The translations under genes were made by a program, and so were the position numbers. A model generated the notes under the pieces. That model saw nothing but the letters and a program-made list of their open reading frames with translations, was not told the origin of the DNA and made no database searches. From Polyangium sp. 15x6 (lineage in GTDB: Bacteria; Myxococcota_A; Polyangia; Polyangiales; Polyangiaceae), in the NCBI RefSeq assembly GCF_029960785.1, contig NZ_JASBQE010000007.1, forward strand, positions 62,001 through 126,000: a stretch of DNA of 64,000 nt, read 5' to 3'. The first letter of the stretch is position 1; each line of letters begins with the position of its first letter. Positions 1 to 7,303 of the stretch are shown one piece after another.

Positions 1-139
1 CGCGCTTGGCGGCCGTCTTCTTCGCGGCTGCCTTCTTCGCGGGCTTCTTGGCGGCCTTCGTGGCCTTCTGGGCGGCCGGCTTGGTGGCCTTCTTGGTCGC
101 CTTCTTCGCGGGCTTCTTCGCAGTCTTCTTCGCAGCCAT
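1..139 (-). CDS. Histone H1-like Lys/Ala-rich protein (N-terminal part, cut by window edge)
   Basis: Only the first 46 codons are inside the window. They read MAAKKTAKKPAKKA and continue as a run of AKK, TKK and KKPAKK units. This is the lysine/alanine/proline-rich composition of the histone H1 C-terminal-like (HctB/H1-like) proteins common in myxobacteria, which bind DNA non-specifically or form the basic tail of another protein. The ATG at 139 is preceded by AGGAGGG (about 8 bases upstream), a strong ribosome site, so the start is secure. A promoter-like element lies at 229-257. The rest of the protein is outside the window, so a C-terminal domain (for example a regulator, as in M. xanthus CarD, which has a basic HMGA-like region) cannot be excluded. 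Confidence 0.75.
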   Translation of the reverse strand, partial: MAAKKTAKKPAKKATKKATKPAAQKATKAAKKPAKKAAAKKTAAKR

Positions 140-526
140 CTGAGACCCTCCTGATTGGCCGCCTCGCTCTCGCTCTCGCTATGCGCTTTGCCTGAGTCGC
201 GAGCCCCGAGACAACAGATGTTGCACGACGTATATTGCCACGCATGGTGACGGTCAAGGAAATTCTTGCAAGGCCTGCTCTGATGTACCCCTTCGGTTGA
301 AGGGAGATCGCTCTGCAAGCATTGCGAGGGCGGAACGCAGGAACAGATGGGGTGTAGTGTCCCTCGCGATTCCAGGCGCCTACAACCTCCTCTTTCGTCG
401 CCAAACGTCGCCTATTGACATTGTGGTCGATCTGTGCGTCGTGGCTCGCGGAGCATGTCTCCCCTTGTGCGACACATCGGACCTCGGCTACCGTCCGGAC
501 GTCCGTCAAGCGTCCAGGAGGACAGG
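140..526. other. Intergenic region between divergent genes
   Basis: This holds the promoter of the leftward H1-like gene and the upstream region of the rightward OmpA-type gene. A perfect TTGACA lies at 415-420 on the plus strand, but no convincing -10 follows at 16-18 bases. A short CTCGCT triplication sits at about 163-180. An open frame at 297-653 has no SD and overlaps the OmpA gene out of frame, so I do not call it. Confidence 0.5.
229..257 (-). promoter_or_regulatory. Sigma70-type promoter for the H1-like gene
   Basis: On the minus strand TTGACC (257-252) is followed after exactly 17 bases by TATACG (234-229), 5/6 and 4/6 matches to the -35 and -10 consensus. The predicted start near 222 leaves a leader of about 80 bases before the ATG at 139. 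Pattern match only. Confidence 0.5.
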
Positions 527-1351
527 ATGTCGATGCGTCGCACGACCTCGTGGCTCCTGCTCGGATCCGCCCTCTTCGCCTTCACGGGCGCTCTCGGGTG
601 CGGCTACTCCGAGGAGGAGATGCAAGCCAAAGTCCGTGAAATCGAGGCCCTGAAGGGCCAGCTCGCCGATCAGGAAAGGCAAAACAAGAAGGCCCGCGGC
701 GAGCTCGACGACGCGAAGGCGCAGATCGAGCAGCTCAAGCAGCAGCTCAAGAACGCCGGCGTCGATATCTCGAAGCTCAACGCGAGCCTCGAGGAGCAGT
801 CGAAGGCCCTCGAGGAGTACCGCCGCCGCGCCGAGCAGCTCGAGGCGATCAAGAAGCGCTTCGAGACGCTGCGAGAGAAGCTCCAGGCCCTCACGAAGCT
901 CGGCCTCAACGTGACCGTGCGCAACAACCGCATGGTCATCCAGCTCCCGGGCGACGTGCTCTTCGACCCCGGCAAGGAAACGCTGAAGAAGGACGGGCAG
1001 GACATCCTGCTCAAGGTCGCCGAGGTCGTGCGCACCGACTCGGCCCTGTCGCAGCGCTCGTTCCAGGTCGCCGGTCACACGGACAGCGACAAGCTCACGG
1101 GCGGTCGCTTCAAGGACAACTGGGGCCTCAGCGTGATGCGCGCCCGTGAGGTGCTCTCGTTCCTCATCGAGACGACCGAGAAGGGCGGCGGCGGCCTGAG
1201 CCCCTCCCGCTGGAGCGCCGCGGGCTACGGCGACACCGACCCGGTGAAGCCGAACGACACGCCCGAGAACAAGCTCGCCAACCGTCGCTGCGAGCTCGTG
1301 GTGCTGCCGAACGTCGAGGAGATGCTCGACCTCAAGACGCTCGCGAACTGA
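527..1351 (+). CDS. OmpA-family lipoprotein with coiled-coil stalk
   Basis: A 274-residue protein when started at the ATG at 527, which has AGGAGG at 516-521; the frame is open further upstream but has no ribosome site there. The N-terminus is a lipoprotein signal with lipobox ALGC near residue 25. Residues about 30-130 are a charged heptad-rich segment (EIEALKGQLADQE...), a likely coiled coil. Residues about 140-265 are an OmpA-like peptidoglycan-binding domain, with the hallmarks VAGHTDSD and NRRCELVVLP. Proteins of this type tether the outer membrane to peptidoglycan. The next gene (ppx) starts 44 bases downstream on the same strand, so they may share a transcript. Confidence 0.85.
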   Translation: MSMRRTTSWLLLGSALFAFTGALGCGYSEEEMQAKVREIEALKGQLADQERQNKKARGELDDAKAQIEQLKQQLKNAGVDISKLNASLEEQSKALEEYRRRAEQLEAIKKRFETLREKLQALTKLGLNVTVRNNRMVIQLPGDVLFDPGKETLKKDGQDILLKVAEVVRTDSALSQRSFQVAGHTDSDKLTGGRFKDNWGLSVMRAREVLSFLIETTEKGGGGLSPSRWSAAGYGDTDPVKPNDTPENKLANRRCELVVLPNVEEMLDLKTLAN

Positions 1352-1395
1352 TCGAGCGTCCGTCCGATCCTTTGTCCTCCAACCATCGGAGCTCC

Positions 1396-2346
1396 ATGCG
1401 ATTCGCCGCCATCGACATCGGCACGAACTCCGTTCTTTTGCTGGTCGTCGAGCAGAGGGGCGACGAGCTCGTGCCGATCCTCGAGCGAGCCACGATCACG
1501 CGCCTCGGGCAGGGCGTCGACGCGACGCGCAAGCTCGCGCCCGAGGCCGTGGATCGCACGCTCGACTGCCTCGCGCAGTACGGCAAGGAGCTCCGCGCGT
1601 GCGGCGTCGCGAAGGTCGCCGCCGTGGGCACGAGCGCGATGCGTGACGCGAGCGGCGGCGACGCCTTTCGCGCTGAGGCGAAGGCGCGGATCGGCGTCGA
1701 GCCGCGCGTCGTCTCGGGTCGCGAGGAGGCGGAGCTCACGTTCGAAGGCGCGCTGTCGGGGCTCGGACTCTCGGGCCCCGTCACGGTCTTCGACGTCGGC
1801 GGCGGCAGCACGGAGATCGTGACGGGCGACACGGCGAAGGGGCTCGCGCATGCGACGAGCCTCGACATCGGCAGCGTGCGGCTCACCGAGCGGCACGTGA
1901 AGAGCGACCCACCGACGGCAGCGGAGCTCGAGGCGGTGCGGGCGGACGTGCGCGCCTCGCTCGAGCGCACGGGCTTCTCGCCGAGCGGCGCGCTCGTCGG
2001 CGTGGCAGGCACGGTGACCACGCTCGCGGCCTATGCGCGGGACGTGTTCCCCTACGACGCGTCCCGCGTGCATGGCGCGCGTCTCTCGCGGGACGAGGTC
2101 GTCCGCGCCGTGGGTTCGCTCGCTGCCATGCCGCTCGCGGAGCGACGCGCCTTGCGGACGATCAAGCCGGAGCGTGCGGACGTGATCGTCGCGGGGGGTG
2201 TCCTCGTCGCGGAGGTGCTCGCGTGGGCCTGTGAGGCACACGCGCCGAGCACGCCCGCCGTGGAATCCACCGTCGAGCTCGTCGTGTCGGATCGGGGCGT
2301 GCGCTGGGGGCTCGCACAAAGGCTTGCGGAAGGGCGCGAGGCGTAA
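1396..2346 (+). CDS. ppx: Exopolyphosphatase / guanosine pentaphosphatase (Ppx/GppA family)
   Basis: A 316-residue member of the ASKHA-fold Ppx/GppA family, which removes terminal phosphate from polyphosphate and/or pppGpp. Visible motifs are AAIDIGTNSVLLLV at the N-terminus (phosphate-1 loop), GREEAELTFEGAL, FDVGGGSTEIVTG (phosphate-2 loop) and VAGTVTTLAAY. The length matches the short two-domain form rather than the 500-residue enterobacterial form with an HD domain. I chose the ATG at 1396, which has CGGAG just upstream. A frame extension to 1372 would need a TTG with no SD. Whether the substrate is polyphosphate or pppGpp cannot be told from sequence. Confidence 0.85.
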   Translation: MRFAAIDIGTNSVLLLVVEQRGDELVPILERATITRLGQGVDATRKLAPEAVDRTLDCLAQYGKELRACGVAKVAAVGTSAMRDASGGDAFRAEAKARIGVEPRVVSGREEAELTFEGALSGLGLSGPVTVFDVGGGSTEIVTGDTAKGLAHATSLDIGSVRLTERHVKSDPPTAAELEAVRADVRASLERTGFSPSGALVGVAGTVTTLAAYARDVFPYDASRVHGARLSRDEVVRAVGSLAAMPLAERRALRTIKPERADVIVAGGVLVAEVLAWACEAHAPSTPAVESTVELVVSDRGVRWGLAQRLAEGREA

Positions 2347-2449
2347 CGGCGATCGCTCGGTCTGCCGCCCATTCATACGCGTGTCCGTTGCCGTTTCACC
2401 GGACCGTTGCCATATCTGTATGGAAGCTCGCCGGGAGAAGCCAATTCGG

Positions 2450-2478
2450 TTGACAGATCCCGGCGTTCTAACTAGAGT
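2450..2478 (+). promoter_or_regulatory. Near-consensus sigma70 promoter of cdnL
   Basis: TTGACA (2450-2455, 6/6) is followed after 17 bases by TAGAGT (2473-2478, 4/6). Transcription would start near 2485, leaving a leader of roughly 305 bases before the cdnL ATG at 2790. This is the best -35 with correct spacing in the window. The same -10 hexamer occurs upstream of tRNA-Leu. Confidence 0.65.
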
Positions 2479-2500
2479 GCGCGCGCCTGGCGCAAACTAA

Positions 2501-2538
2501 CCCCTCACCGGGACGTCGAGATCTCGAGACGTGAGGGG
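2501..2538 (+). promoter_or_regulatory. Inverted-repeat hairpin in the cdnL leader
   Basis: CCCCTCAC (2501-2508) pairs with GTGAGGGG (2531-2538). Between them lies the 12-base palindrome TCGAGATCTCGA (2516-2527), with an alternative ACGTC/GACGT pairing. There is no T-tract after it, so it is not a classical terminator. It starts about 16 bases after the predicted transcription start. It could be an operator, an RNA-stability hairpin or an attenuator. Confidence 0.55.
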
Positions 2539-2789
2539 ACTTCTCTCAACAACCCCGAAACCCCTTCCACCGTCAGCTCCCCCGCGGTGTCTTCGATGGT
2601 GACCGAACCAGCAGCGCTCTGCGATCTCCCGCATCCCCCAGGCCCTTATCGTGGTCTTCGCGGCGGCGCTCCCCTCTTCGGAATGAGACACCAGATCCAA
2701 CGGTTCCTGGCCGACCTCGAGCGATCGCATCGCTCGGCCCAGCGGGGACACGGGATCGAAGCGGCGGGGCGGTAGGCAAAGGAGACAGT

Positions 2790-3296
2790 ATGCAGGCTCG
2801 TTCGGAGATCCAGTTCAAGGTAGGCGACAAGGCGGTTTATCCGGCCCAGGGCGTGGCCGAGGTCGTCAACATCGAAGAGAAAGACATCGCCGGGAACCGC
2901 CAGCGCTTCTACGTTCTCCGCATCCTGGACACCGACCGCAAGATCATGGTGCCGGTCTCCAACGCCAGCGCCGTCGGGCTCCGTCAGGTGATCTCGGAGC
3001 AGGAGATCCGCGAGATCTTCGATATCCTGCGCGAGCGCACGATCGCGTTCGACAACCAGACCTGGAACCGCCGCTACCGCGGCTTCATGGACAAGATCAA
3101 GACGGGCTCGATTTACGACGTCGCCGAGGTCTTGCGTGATCTCTACCGTCTGAAGACGGACAAGCAGCTCTCCTTCGGCGAGCGCCGCATGCTCGACACG
3201 GCGCGTTCGCTCATCGTGAAGGAGATCGCGATCGCGCGGGGTCAGACCGAGGAGCAGGTGAAGACGGAGATCGAGGCGATCTTTCTCGCCAACTGA
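2790..3296 (+). CDS. cdnL: CdnL, CarD-like RNA polymerase-binding transcription factor
   Basis: A 168-residue protein with the CdnL/CarD_CdnL_TRCF layout. Residues about 8-68 are the Tudor-like RNAP beta-subunit-binding module (FKVGDKAVYPAQGVAEV), followed by the all-helical DNA-binding part containing NRRYRGFMDKIKTGS and LSFGERRMLDTARSLIVKE. It lacks the HMGA-like tail of true CarD, so it is the essential stand-alone form. In myxobacteria and mycobacteria this family stabilises open complexes at rRNA and other sigma70 promoters. The start is fixed by AAAGGAG at 2778-2784. It stands alone behind its own promoter and long leader and ends at a strong terminator. Confidence 0.95.
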   Translation: MQARSEIQFKVGDKAVYPAQGVAEVVNIEEKDIAGNRQRFYVLRILDTDRKIMVPVSNASAVGLRQVISEQEIREIFDILRERTIAFDNQTWNRRYRGFMDKIKTGSIYDVAEVLRDLYRLKTDKQLSFGERRMLDTARSLIVKEIAIARGQTEEQVKTEIEAIFLAN

Positions 3297-3341
3297 ACCG
3301 TAGAGCCGCGCGGGCAAGGGGGCGGTGCGGTTCCCCGAAAC

Positions 3342-3379
3342 AGGGCCGATTCCACGAGGAATCGGCCCTTCGTTTTTTT
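3342..3379 (+). terminator. Rho-independent terminator after cdnL
   Basis: AGGGCCGATT (3342-3351) pairs with AATCGGCCCT (3360-3369) around an 8-base loop, followed by CG and seven T residues (3373-3379). It lies between two convergent genes. The T-tract faces the plus strand and overlaps the stop codon of the leftward gene. Confidence 0.9.
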
Positions 3380-3830
3380 AATTATTTCCCGGACGAACCT
3401 GCACCGGAGGCAGCGGCGGAAACGGAAGATCCACGCGCCAGGCTTCGTCCTCGAAGACACACGCGACCTGCGCGCGATCCTCCGGTCCGAGGCCGATGAT
3501 CTCGACGAGCGCGTGGTTGCCGGAGATCTGCGCCGCATACCGCTGCGGCTCGAACCGAACGACGAAGCGCGAGGGGACGATCATCGCCTCGGGCGCGATC
3601 GTCTTGCCGCTCGCCGCGCTGTAGCGCTGGGCTCGCTCGGCGAGGTTTCCACGCGCGCGCTTCGAGAGCAGCTCGAACGCGCTCTTCGCCGCGGCCGGGT
3701 CGCCGTTCACGAGCCGCAGGCGCTCGACGAGCTCGCGCACCGCGCCGTCGGGCGAGGCGTTCGGCGGTCTGCGGTTGCAGCCCGCCGCGGAGGCGAGCAG
3801 GCCGAGGCAAAGGAGGAGCGGCTTCATCAT
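3378..3830 (-). CDS. Small putative lipoprotein of unknown function
   Basis: A 150-residue protein starting MMKPLLLCLGLLASAAGC, a lipoprotein signal with lipobox SAAGC. The mature part has a helical segment (GAVRELVERLRLVNGD, near residues 29-45) and a C-terminal beta-rich half containing FVVRFEP and ACVFEDEAWRVDLP. This resembles the small DUF4878/NTF2-like lipoproteins, but I cannot assign a family with certainty. The start at 3830 lies five bases after the trmL stop, so the two are cotranscribed. The frame continues open upstream for a long way, but that part is antisense to other genes. Confidence 0.75.
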   Translation of the reverse strand: MMKPLLLCLGLLASAAGCNRRPPNASPDGAVRELVERLRLVNGDPAAAKSAFELLSKRARGNLAERAQRYSAASGKTIAPEAMIVPSRFVVRFEPQRYAAQISGNHALVEIIGLGPEDRAQVACVFEDEAWRVDLPFPPLPPVQVRPGNN

Positions 3831-3835
3831 CGAGG

Positions 3836-4354
3836 TCACCCGAGCGTCGTCTGCGAGAGCGCGCCGATCTGCCGCAGGGCCTCGTAGAGCACGATGCCCA
3901 CCGCGTTCGCGAGGTTCAGCGAGCGCACGGGCCCGAGGGTCGGGATGCCGTAGACGTCGTCGGGGAAGCGCTCGAGCAGCGCGTCGTCGAGGCCCTTGCT
4001 CTCCTTGCCGAACACGAGCACGTCGCCGGGCCTGTAGCCCGCGTCGAGGTAGCTCTTCGTGGCCACGGCGCTGAAGAGGCAGAGCCGCGCGTTCGGCAAG
4101 CTCGCGCGGAACTGGTCGAAATCGGTGTGCTGTTCGAGCTCGACGAGGTGCCAGTAGTCGACGCCGGCGCGGCGGACGGAGTGCTCGTCGATGCGGAAGC
4201 CGAGCTTGCCGACGAGGTGCAGCTTGCTCTTCGTGGCCGCCGTGAGCCGGGCGATGCTGCCGGTGTTCTGCGGGATCTCGGGATCGACCAGCACGACGTG
4301 CAGGGGTTCGTCGAGCGGTCGTGCGCGGAGGCGAGGGCGCTGGTCCTTGGCCAC
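3836..4354 (-). CDS. trmL: tRNA (cytidine/uridine-34 2'-O)-methyltransferase TrmL
   Basis: A 172-residue SPOUT-class methyltransferase that 2'-O-methylates the wobble base of certain tRNA-Leu species using SAM. The family motifs are complete: VLVDPEIPQNTGSIARL near the N-terminus, VLVFGKESKGLDDALL in the middle, and IPTLGPVRSLNLANAVGIVL at the knot-forming C-terminus. The length is typical of TrmL (about 155-170) and lacks the extra RNA-binding domain of TrmH. A small lipoprotein gene follows after five bases. Confidence 0.9.
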   Translation of the reverse strand: MAKDQRPRLRARPLDEPLHVVLVDPEIPQNTGSIARLTAATKSKLHLVGKLGFRIDEHSVRRAGVDYWHLVELEQHTDFDQFRASLPNARLCLFSAVATKSYLDAGYRPGDVLVFGKESKGLDDALLERFPDDVYGIPTLGPVRSLNLANAVGIVLYEALRQIGALSQTTLG

Positions 4355-4407
4355 GCGGTCTTTTTAGCCCCATGCGCCCCGGGCACAAGCTTCCGTTCGG
4401 AGAGACC

Positions 4408-4437
4408 TTGACGGGAAAGCGGCCCCCACCGTAGCCT
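4408..4437 (+). promoter_or_regulatory. Possible sigma70 promoter for the outer-membrane protein gene
   Basis: TTGACG (4408-4413), an 18-base spacer, then TAGCCT (4432-4437). The -35 is good and the -10 weak. The predicted start falls just before the ribosome site GGAG at 4446-4449. Confidence 0.35.
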
Positions 4438-4457
4438 CGCGGCTCGGAGATCCTGGT

Positions 4458-5618
4458 ATGCGTCGATTCGGGTGGATCGCGGCAGCTGCCGCGCTCGTCG
4501 CGGCGGTGGCGGTGCCTCGCCAGGCAGAGGCGGACACGATGGACCCCGCCCTCGCGCGCCTCGTGACGGACGAGAGTTGCCGCGCGCCGGGCGGAAACGG
4601 CGGCCTCTACTACAACCCGCAGTCGGGCTATTCCCGTTGCGGCACCGACGATCTCGCCTTCGCCAAACTCATCGGCGAGTGGGGCTTCGCGCTCGCGCCA
4701 ACGGCGATGCATCCCGCGCGGACGACCGGCTACGGCGGGTTCGATCTCGCGTTCGAGGGCGCGTTCACGAACATCTCGTCGGACGCGCAATACTGGGCGC
4801 TCGGGACGCAAGGCAAGCAGGACCCGAACAACAAGCTCTTCTCCACGCGCAACACCGGGCCCGACGACTTCCTCCAGGTCTTCTCGATGAAGACCCGCTA
4901 CGGCTTCGCGCCGCTGTCGTTGCCGCTCGGCATCCTCGGCATGGAGCTCGGCACGAAGATCGGGTTCATGGCGAACTCGAACATCGGCATCCTCGGCGCC
5001 GACGTGCGCATCGCGCTGCTCGAAGGCTTCCGCACGGGCATCCCCGCGATCTTCCCGGACATCGCGGTCGGCGGCTCGGTCACGACCCTGACGGGCAACC
5101 CCGAGTTTCAGCTCACGGTCGCGGCCGCCGACGCGCAGCTCTCGAAGCCCATCCCGATCGCGGGCAGCGTCGTGCTCACGCCGTACGTCGGTTACTCGTT
5201 CCTCCGCATCTTCGGCGACTCGGGTCTCATCGACCTCACGCCGAACACCGACGCGCTGAACTACTGCGGCTACCGGGGCGGTAACTCGCCCGCCGCGCCC
5301 GATCCGAGCAAGACCTACCGCGACGGCCAGCCCGTCTGCGCCACGGGAACGAGCGCGGACTTCAACAACACGGTCGTCTTCGATTCGGTCCGCATGACGC
5401 GCCACCGCATCGACGCGGGCCTGCAGTTCCGCTTCCAGATGGTGCGCATCGGCGCGCACTTCGTGACCGACGTCATCGATCCCGAAGAGGCGAACCAGGA
5501 CGAGGCCTCGTTTGCCCCCACGCCGGATCCGAACGACGATCAGGCCGCCACGGTGAACAAGTTCGAGGGGCTTCCCCGGCAGTACACGCTCGCCTTCGAC
5601 GTCGGCCTCGTCCTCTAG
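4458..5618 (+). CDS. Predicted outer-membrane beta-barrel protein, unknown function
   Basis: A 386-residue protein with a cleavable signal peptide (MRRFGWIAAAAALVAAVAV, cleavage near QAEA-DT around residues 23-27). The rest is rich in alternating polar/hydrophobic strands (GFDLAFEGAFTNIS, VVLTPYVGYSFLRIFG) and ends in a strand with a terminal hydrophobic pair, YTLAFDVGLVL, as in outer-membrane barrels. One Cys pair may lie in an extracellular loop (YCGYRGG ... QPVCATG, near 270-300). No named family is recognised. The start has CGGAG nine bases upstream. It is monocistronic with its own terminator. Confidence 0.7.
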   Translation: MRRFGWIAAAAALVAAVAVPRQAEADTMDPALARLVTDESCRAPGGNGGLYYNPQSGYSRCGTDDLAFAKLIGEWGFALAPTAMHPARTTGYGGFDLAFEGAFTNISSDAQYWALGTQGKQDPNNKLFSTRNTGPDDFLQVFSMKTRYGFAPLSLPLGILGMELGTKIGFMANSNIGILGADVRIALLEGFRTGIPAIFPDIAVGGSVTTLTGNPEFQLTVAAADAQLSKPIPIAGSVVLTPYVGYSFLRIFGDSGLIDLTPNTDALNYCGYRGGNSPAAPDPSKTYRDGQPVCATGTSADFNNTVVFDSVRMTRHRIDAGLQFRFQMVRIGAHFVTDVIDPEEANQDEASFAPTPDPNDDQAATVNKFEGLPRQYTLAFDVGLVL

Positions 5619-5640
5619 GAACGAGCGACGCTCAGAGCAA

Positions 5641-5677
5641 AACGGGCCACCTCGTTCGAGGCGGCCCGTTTCGTTTT
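5641..5677. terminator. Bidirectional terminator between convergent genes
   Basis: AACGGGCC (5641-5648) pairs with GGCCCGTT (5663-5670). An inner CTCG/CGAG pairing extends the stem, and TCGTTTT follows on the plus strand. The complementary strand has a matching A-rich flank, so it may serve both genes. Confidence 0.8.
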
Positions 5678-5693
5678 CAGGCCTGCGCGCCGC

Positions 5694-6110
5694 TCATTTC
5701 TTCGTGTTCACGTCCGGCAGCGTGTAGCCGAGCTCCCGTATGATCGCGCGGAAGTTCCGGTCCTCGTCGCGCGCCGTGGTCAGGTGCTCCATGAACTTCT
5801 TGAAGTTGCCGTCCTCGGCCGCGGACGCCGCGCGCTCGTAGTTCTCGAGCACGAGCAAGAGGTGCGGGTGCGCCTTCGTCACGGCCGCGGGCACCTCCAT
5901 CTTGCGGCCGACGCGCGCGCGCGCCTCGGCGAGCGCCTTCACGACGAGCACGAGCTCCTTGTCGAACGTGCGGGGCTGGAGCATGTCCCCTTCCTTGCGC
6001 GCCCCGTCGAGCAGCAGGGCGGCGCGGTCGAGATAACTACCAGCCCACGCCGGCAGAACGGTGAAGACCAGCGCGAGCGTCACGAGCACGGCGAGCGCGA
6101 TCCGGCGCAT
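5694..6110 (-). CDS. Small secreted helical protein of unknown function
   Basis: 138 residues. The N-terminus MRRIALAVLVTLALVFTVLPAWAG is a clear Sec signal peptide with an AWA-G cleavage site. The mature part is predicted mostly helical (LDRAALLLDGARKEGD, LVLVVKALAEARARVG, AHPHLLLVLENYERAAS) with no Cys and no recognised enzyme motif. GAGGAGG lies just upstream of the ATG. It follows rnc on the same strand after 23 bases and is probably in the phhB-rnc unit. No functional assignment. Confidence 0.7.
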   Translation of the reverse strand: MRRIALAVLVTLALVFTVLPAWAGSYLDRAALLLDGARKEGDMLQPRTFDKELVLVVKALAEARARVGRKMEVPAAVTKAHPHLLLVLENYERAASAAEDGNFKKFMEHLTTARDEDRNFRAIIRELGYTLPDVNTKK

Positions 6111-6133
6111 CCTCGAAAACCTCCTCGAAAGTC

Positions 6134-6922
6134 TCAGGCATCCTCCGTCCGCGGGAGGGCTCCATTGGACGGACGAACCTCGGACTCGTTGGAACCCGAA
6201 GATACTTCGCTCGCCGCGTCCGCGTCACCTGCCCACAAGCGCAGGATCGCGGCCCGCGCGGCCTCCTGCTCCGCGAGCTTTTTCGAACGGCCCTGGCCTT
6301 CGCCCACCACCCGCTCGTCGATCTCCACGACGACCGTGAAATCCCGATGGTGCGGCGGTCCCTCGACGCGCACGACGCGGTAGCGGGGCGAGGGGCCGCC
6401 CGTGGCCTGCACACGCTCTTGCAGCTCGCTCTTCGGATCCCGCGTGCGCTCGGGGCCCTCCGTGAGGCGCGCGAGCGGCTCGGCGATCACCGCGTGCACG
6501 AAGAGGCGCGCCGCGTCGAAGCCACGATCGAGGTAGATCGCGCCCATCATCGCCTCGACCGCGTCCGCGAGCACGTTCGTGCGGTCACGCTCGCCTGCGG
6601 CTTGCGCGCCTCGACCGAGCCGGAGCGCCGCGCCGAGCTCGACGGTGCGCGCCCATGCGGCGAGCGGATTCGGGTTCACCAGGGACGCGCGCATCCGCGA
6701 GAGCTCGCCTTCGTCTGCACCGGGAAAACGCTGCATCAAGAGCTCGGCAACGCAGAGCCCGAGCACCGCATCGCCGAGGAATTCGAGCCGCTGGTTGTCG
6801 GCGCACGCGCCCTTGCGTTGCTCGTTCGAGAAGCTCGGGTGCGTGAGCGCCTCTTCCAGATGAGGCAGCTCGCCGCTCAACCCGAGCCGCGCGAGGAGCG
6901 CTTCTCGAGGGGACTCCATCAC
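6134..6922 (-). CDS. rnc: Ribonuclease III
   Basis: A 262-residue double-strand-specific endoribonuclease for rRNA and mRNA processing. The signature NQRLEFLGDAVLG is at residues 43-55, with the catalytic acid pair of the second motif in LADAVEAMMGAIYLD (D120, E123). A double-stranded RNA-binding domain spans about 160-232 (DPKSELQERVQATGG ... SKKLAEQEAARAAILRL). The first Glu of the E. coli ERLEFLGD motif is Gln here, a common variant. A 30-residue Ser/Asn-rich tail follows the dsRBD. The start is GTG at 6922 or the next codon, ATG 6919. It lies 16 bases after phhB. Confidence 0.95.
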   Translation of the reverse strand: MMESPREALLARLGLSGELPHLEEALTHPSFSNEQRKGACADNQRLEFLGDAVLGLCVAELLMQRFPGADEGELSRMRASLVNPNPLAAWARTVELGAALRLGRGAQAAGERDRTNVLADAVEAMMGAIYLDRGFDAARLFVHAVIAEPLARLTEGPERTRDPKSELQERVQATGGPSPRYRVVRVEGPPHHRDFTVVVEIDERVVGEGQGRSKKLAEQEAARAAILRLWAGDADAASEVSSGSNESEVRPSNGALPRTEDA

Positions 6923-6938
6923 CGCGTCGGATCCTCGT

Positions 6939-7235
6939 TCATGCGCTTGCGTAGAGCCGATCGGTCGCTTCGGCCATCTCCGTGTCGACGACCGTGATCC
7001 CGCCGGCGTCGTGCGTCGACCAGACGACCGTCACGCGGCCCCAGCCGAGGTGGACGTCGGGGTGATGATCATGCTTCTCCGCCGCGAGGCCCACGCGCAC
7101 GACGAAGGCGAGCGAGGTGGAGAAGTCGGGGAACTTGTAGGTCTTCTGGATGGCCTCGCCGGCGCGCGACCAGCCTGCGTGCGCGGACAGGAACGTGGCG
7201 ACGGCGTCGTCTGCGAGCTTCTGTCGGTTCGACAT
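6939..7235 (-). CDS. phhB: Pterin-4a-carbinolamine dehydratase
   Basis: A 98-residue protein of the PCD/DCoH family, which dehydrates 4a-hydroxytetrahydrobiopterin during pterin cofactor recycling. The family core is visible: AEKHDHHPDVHLGWGRVTV followed by WSTHDAGGIT, including the catalytic His-His pair and the THD motif. The length equals the usual single-domain enzyme. It is the first gene of a leftward unit with rnc. No phenylalanine hydroxylase gene is in the window, so the pterin partner is unknown. Confidence 0.92.
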   Translation of the reverse strand: MSNRQKLADDAVATFLSAHAGWSRAGEAIQKTYKFPDFSTSLAFVVRVGLAAEKHDHHPDVHLGWGRVTVVWSTHDAGGITVVDTEMAEATDRLYASA

Positions 7236-7303
7236 GGTGGGGCATTTGTAAACGGCATGGCGCGCGCTGGGAACCCGGCGCGCGCTAAACTCCCCGCCGC
7301 CCG

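Larger units (their letters stand above)
2347..2789. other. Long intergenic region and leader upstream of cdnL
   Basis: 443 bases without a supportable gene. It contains a near-consensus promoter (2450-2478), a strong nested inverted repeat directly after the predicted start (2501-2538) and about 250 further bases of untranslated leader. Short frames here lack ribosome sites. Confidence 0.6.

Noticed and set aside
297..653. A 118-codon frame before the OmpA-type gene
   Set aside because: No ribosome site, overlaps the OmpA gene out of frame, and has no domain.
3831..5459. Long upstream extension of the small lipoprotein frame
   Set aside because: It crosses trmL in another frame and is antisense to the outer-membrane gene. 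The lipoprotein signal at 3830 marks the true start.
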